Below are positions 49,097 to 52,723 of a DNA stretch of 52,723 bases, piece after piece. Source of the DNA: Bacillota bacterium (GTDB taxonomy: Bacteria; Bacillota_I; Bacilli_A; Erysipelotrichales; Erysipelotrichaceae); the NCBI GenBank assembly GCA_021847325.1, contig JAJZTY010000002.1, forward strand, positions 1-52,723, given 5' to 3'. Each line of letters starts with the position of its first letter. Positions within the stretch are counted from its first letter, which is position 1. The notes beneath the pieces were generated by a model. That model ran no database searches. It had not been told where the DNA came from and saw only the letters and a list, made by a program, of their open reading frames with translations. The position numbers and the translations under genes are program-made.

Positions 49097-49720
49097 ATGA
49101 CATTATCTCAAAAAATTCAAACCTTACGTAAAGAACGTAATCTTACCCAAGAAGCTCTAGCGGATCAATTGAACGTATCTCGACAAGCTTTATCTAAATG
49201 GGAGTTAGGTGTTTCTACCCCTGAAGCGGATAAAATAGTACAACTGAGCGAATTCTTCAATGTCTCAACGGATTATCTATTAAAAGAAACTATTAAAGAA
49301 AATACTAAAACTCAATCCACTTTTATAAATCCAAGTTTTAGTGTAATCCTTCCAATTTCTATTGAACTTATTGGGTTAATTGTATTAATCAATTTATTTG
49401 ATTACTATTATTTAGGTTATATTATTCAAATTCTTGGTGTTGTCCTATTTGAGTTTTTAAGTTCTATTAACCATCTTAGTAATCAATTTTCGAAAGTGTC
49501 TTTATTAAAGTCTAAATATATTTTCACTATTATATCGGTTTGGTTAATTTCTTTAGGTCCTATTTTCGAACTTATTAATCGATTTGATAAGTTTATATTT
49601 TACTTTATTCGAATAAATCTAAGTTTATATAGAATGTTCTTTATTTATGGTGTTTACTTCGTATTTTGTAGTATTACTACTTTCATATTAATTAAGTTTT
49701 ACAAGAAGGCTTCTCTATAG
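49097..49720 (+). CDS. XRE family HTH protein with C-terminal membrane domain
   Basis: LSQKIQTLRKERNLTQEALADQLNVSRQALSKWELGVSTPEADKIVQLSEFFNVSTDYLL then TM segments. Confidence 0.9.
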   Translation: MTLSQKIQTLRKERNLTQEALADQLNVSRQALSKWELGVSTPEADKIVQLSEFFNVSTDYLLKETIKENTKTQSTFINPSFSVILPISIELIGLIVLINLFDYYYLGYIIQILGVVLFEFLSSINHLSNQFSKVSLLKSKYIFTIISVWLISLGPIFELINRFDKFIFYFIRINLSLYRMFFIYGVYFVFCSITTFILIKFYKKASL

Positions 49721-49751
49721 TATTTTATATCTATAAGCAAAAGGGGGAACT

Positions 49752-50204
49752 ATGCGAAAGAATCATATCATTGGGGTAGGGATAATTTTTATCATTCTTT
49801 TAATATTTATGATTAGTTTACCAATCTATCCTAAAGGGACGTACCGATGTACACAGATGGGATATGAGTCTAATGGGGCAAGACTTGTGATTATGGACAA
49901 TAAATATGCTTATATGCCATGGGACGAGGATGATCCAGAGGATGCTCAAGGGATACTCATTCGTGCGAGATTACAGCGACTTACACCATTTGAATTTAAG
50001 TTTATCTTAGCGCCATTTCATGATAATGAAAAAGATTTAGATGTTCGATTAAGAACGAATATGAACTTTAAAGAATTAACATTAAGCGACTTAGATCCTC
50101 AACCACTTTGTATCTATGAAAGTGATAGTCAGGATTTATTTCCTTGGATGAGTGAGAGTGAAAAAGCAGAAATACAGGATTTAGTAAATCAAGTTGAACC
50201 ATAA
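49752..50204 (+). CDS. Hypothetical membrane-anchored protein (150 aa)
   Basis: N-terminal TM helix HIIGVGIIFIILLIFMISLPI. A GGGGG ribosome-binding-site-like stretch precedes the ATG. Confidence 0.6.
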   Translation: MRKNHIIGVGIIFIILLIFMISLPIYPKGTYRCTQMGYESNGARLVIMDNKYAYMPWDEDDPEDAQGILIRARLQRLTPFEFKFILAPFHDNEKDLDVRLRTNMNFKELTLSDLDPQPLCIYESDSQDLFPWMSESEKAEIQDLVNQVEP

Positions 50205-50226
50205 ACTCGTAATATACGAGTTTTCA
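50203..50226 (+). terminator. Intrinsic terminator
   Basis: AAACTCGTA-ATA-TACGAGTTTT. Confidence 0.7.
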
Positions 50227-50341
50227 TTTATCTAAATCAAATATCATTACCTCTTATGAAATAGATTAGCTATAATTAAGTTGGTAGAATAAAAGAAATA
50301 ATAAACACTCAATCAGTTTACCAACACAACAGGAGAAAAAA

Positions 50342-51769
50342 ATGGACTATCGAATAGAAGTAGACTCTCTTGGGGAAGTACAAGTCCCAATAGATGCGCT
50401 CTATGGAGCACAAACAACACGTGCTATCAGTAATTTTACAATCACACGACTTACGACTCATCCTAAGATGATACAAGCGATAGGCATGGTTAAAAAGGCT
50501 GCCGCTATCGCTAACTTTGAATGTGGATACTTAGACCAAGAAAGATTAGGTTATATTATCCAAGCTTGTGATGAAGTCATTAGTGGGTTACACAATAATA
50601 TGTTTATTACAGATGTCATACAAGGTGGTGCAGGGACATCCGTTAATATGTGTGCGAATGAAGTCATTGCGAATCGTGCGGCACAATTAGCGAATCAACC
50701 CATAGGCGTATACGATTATATTCATCCAAATGATCATATTAACTTTGGACAATCCACCAATGATGTATTCCCTACATCGGGTAAACTTGCGGCATTATTC
50801 TTAGTCAATGATCTTCAAAAAGAAGTTCATTTATTACGTTCATCGATTCTTTCTAAGAGTCGTGAATTCTCTAAGATTCTTAAAGTAGGAAGAACTCATT
50901 TACAGGATGCGGTTCCTATTAAATTAGGTCAAGAATTCCATGCCTATGCGACAGCACTTACTCGTGATATTAAACGTATTAACTCCGCATTTAATGACCT
51001 TAAATCCGTTAACATGGGCGCAACTGCCGTAGGGACAGGAATTAATACCGATGAGAAATATAAAGCGATTATCGTTCCTCAATTAAGTAAGATTTGCCAG
51101 ATTAAACTCAGTTCTGCGAAAGACTTAATCGATGGGACACGTAATGTGGATACACTTGTATGGGCATCAAGTTCACTAAAGATATTAGGTGTTAACTTAT
51201 CAAAGATGTGTAATGATTTACGTTTAATGGCATCTGGTCCTAAAGCTGGTTTCTTTGAGATAAGCTTCCCAGAAAGACAACCCGGATCATCCATAATGCC
51301 AGGTAAAGTGAACCCTGTTATCGCAGAAGTTGTGAACCAAGTTGCGTTCAATGTGTTCGGGAATGATGTGACGATCACAAAAGCTGCGGAAGCGGGTCAA
51401 CTTGAACTCAATGTGTTTGAACCTGTACTTTTCTATAACCTATTCGAAATGATTGAAACACTTACCAACGCATGTCGTACTCTACGTTTAAATGCGATGG
51501 ATGGTATCATCGCCAACCGTGAACAACTTGCCTATCTAGTTGAAACTTCTGTTGGATCGATTACTGCCTTAGCTCCTCATATTGGTTATGCGAATTCTTC
51601 TAAGATTGCCAAACAAGCTCTTCATCAGAATCGTAAACTACTCGAAATTATCTTAGAGAGTGGTTTAGTTTCTAAAGAAGATTTAGAAATAATCCTAGAT
51701 ATCGATGCGATGACTCGTCCAGGTATTCCAGGTAAGAAGTTGTTGAAGAAGAAAAATAAGATGAAGTAA
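50342..51769 (+). CDS. aspA: Aspartate ammonia-lyase
   Basis: YRIEVDSLGEVQVPIDALYGAQTTRAISNF; NFGQSTNDVFPT; GSSIMPGKVNPVIAEVVNQVAF. Confidence 0.93.
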   Translation: MDYRIEVDSLGEVQVPIDALYGAQTTRAISNFTITRLTTHPKMIQAIGMVKKAAAIANFECGYLDQERLGYIIQACDEVISGLHNNMFITDVIQGGAGTSVNMCANEVIANRAAQLANQPIGVYDYIHPNDHINFGQSTNDVFPTSGKLAALFLVNDLQKEVHLLRSSILSKSREFSKILKVGRTHLQDAVPIKLGQEFHAYATALTRDIKRINSAFNDLKSVNMGATAVGTGINTDEKYKAIIVPQLSKICQIKLSSAKDLIDGTRNVDTLVWASSSLKILGVNLSKMCNDLRLMASGPKAGFFEISFPERQPGSSIMPGKVNPVIAEVVNQVAFNVFGNDVTITKAAEAGQLELNVFEPVLFYNLFEMIETLTNACRTLRLNAMDGIIANREQLAYLVETSVGSITALAPHIGYANSSKIAKQALHQNRKLLEIILESGLVSKEDLEIILDIDAMTRPGIPGKKLLKKKNKMK

Positions 51770-51771
51770 TT

Positions 51772-51798
51772 AAAAGCCCACCTAATCAGTGGGCTTTA
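51772..51798. terminator. Bidirectional intrinsic terminator
   Basis: AAAGCCCAC-CTAATCA-GTGGGCTTT. Confidence 0.8.
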
Positions 51799-52703
51799 GT
51801 CATACTTGGTATAAAGTATTCTATCATTTGAGCATACTTATCTTGAGCAGCTAAACAGGTATCCATTAAGTATTGCTTTTCTCGATTAAATTCTTTGAGT
51901 CCTCGATAATAGAATAACTTCTTTTCATCATCAATAATAAATGGAATAATTCCATTCTTTAAACATTCTTTAAAGAGTATTAATCTTCCTACTCTTCCAT
52001 TTCCATCTTGAAATGGATGGATTGTTTCAAATTGAAAATGAAACTCAACGATATCTTCAAATGTCTTAGTTTGAATACTATTATACTTCGTTAATAGTTT
52101 TATCATTTCACTTTTAACTTTTGATGGATCTGTTGTCTTAGTATCACCTATCATATTTGGCATTTTCTTGTATTCACCCACATTAAACCAATCTTTACGG
52201 CTATCAGATGTATTCGTTTTTAAGATGCGATGAAACTCTTTGATGATATCTTCATTCAATTCTTGATCTGCCACTTCTAACATTCTGTCGAAACATCTAA
52301 AGTGATTAACAGTTTCTAAGATATCATCAATAGAAGTTACAGATGATTCTTCTAATGCGATTGAGTTAGTCTCGTAAATGAAACGGGTCTGTTCCTCAGA
52401 TAATTGACTTCCTTCAATTCGATTTGTGTTATATGAGAATAATATTTGTGTTTGATGATATAAACAACCTCTTAATTTCATTTTCATTTCTTCTCGTAAT
52501 TGATTCAATAGACTGCGTTCTTCTTCACCTATTAGTTCAAGAATATCTCCAGGCTGACAACTTAAATATATACAGATATCTTCTAGTACTTTCATTGAGA
52601 TTGGTTCATTCTTTGATAGTTTAGCGATTGTTGTGGATGAAAGCCCTATTTTCTTTTGAAGTGTTGTCTTACTTATATTTCGTTCTTTGAGTAATTTAAA
52701 CAA
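51786..52703 (-). CDS. Fic family protein with N-terminal HTH
   Basis: Fic motif HPFQDGNGRVGR; inhibitory-type TNRIEG; N-terminal HTH (SKTTLQKKIGLSSTTIAKLSKNEPISMKVLEDICIYLSCQPGDIL). Confidence 0.9.
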   Translation of the reverse strand: MFKLLKERNISKTTLQKKIGLSSTTIAKLSKNEPISMKVLEDICIYLSCQPGDILELIGEEERSLLNQLREEMKMKLRGCLYHQTQILFSYNTNRIEGSQLSEEQTRFIYETNSIALEESSVTSIDDILETVNHFRCFDRMLEVADQELNEDIIKEFHRILKTNTSDSRKDWFNVGEYKKMPNMIGDTKTTDPSKVKSEMIKLLTKYNSIQTKTFEDIVEFHFQFETIHPFQDGNGRVGRLILFKECLKNGIIPFIIDDEKKLFYYRGLKEFNREKQYLMDTCLAAQDKYAQMIEYFIPSMTKAH

Positions 52704-52723
52704 CTTAGTATAGTGTAGCCGCA

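Overview
The window is 52.7 kb of low-GC DNA. Gene content and codon usage suggest Bacillota, possibly Erysipelotrichia-like, but this is not proven. It is mostly operonic metabolic and transport genes with no rRNA or tRNA recognised. From left to right it carries: tandem DegV proteins, a CoA-binding protein, GH1 phospho-beta-glucosidase and GNAT; a ferric-iron ABC importer operon; and an ABC-2 type exporter. Next is a 12.2 kb composite structure (9406-21589) bounded by two apparently identical, directly repeated IS91-family (HUH/Y2) elements of 1665 bp. It encloses an eight-gene cargo operon: oppB-oppC-oppA-oppD-oppF-like, a cytosolic-type gamma-glutamyltransferase, and a pair of short CHR (chromate-type) transporters. 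Further right are a MurNAc/muropeptide salvage operon (purB, LbH nucleotidyltransferase, MupG/DUF871, PTS IIA, murQ), YigZ, a decayed relBE-type TA remnant, and a MarR regulator facing a decayed membrane-protease-like gene. These are followed by a mannose-family PTS sugar-acid operon (6PGDH-like, IIC, IID, IIB, 2-hydroxyacid dehydrogenase, IIA, a second 2-hydroxyacid dehydrogenase, KDPG aldolase, HAD phosphatase) with a PRD regulator, addB-addA, an AbiE type IV TA pair, aspartate ammonia-lyase and a HTH-Fic protein. The strongest leads are: (i) the IS91-bounded glutathione/gamma-glutamyl-peptide plus CHR operon, which looks horizontally acquired; (ii) IS copies whose ends share TAAAAAA and abut intrinsic terminators, plus a small zinc-ribbon ORF inside the IS; (iii) an OppF homologue with a ~210-residue coiled-coil-like insertion; (iv) three 27-bp repeats at exact 38-bp spacing upstream of the sugar-acid PTS operon; (v) that operon's possible 2-ketogluconate-type pathway.
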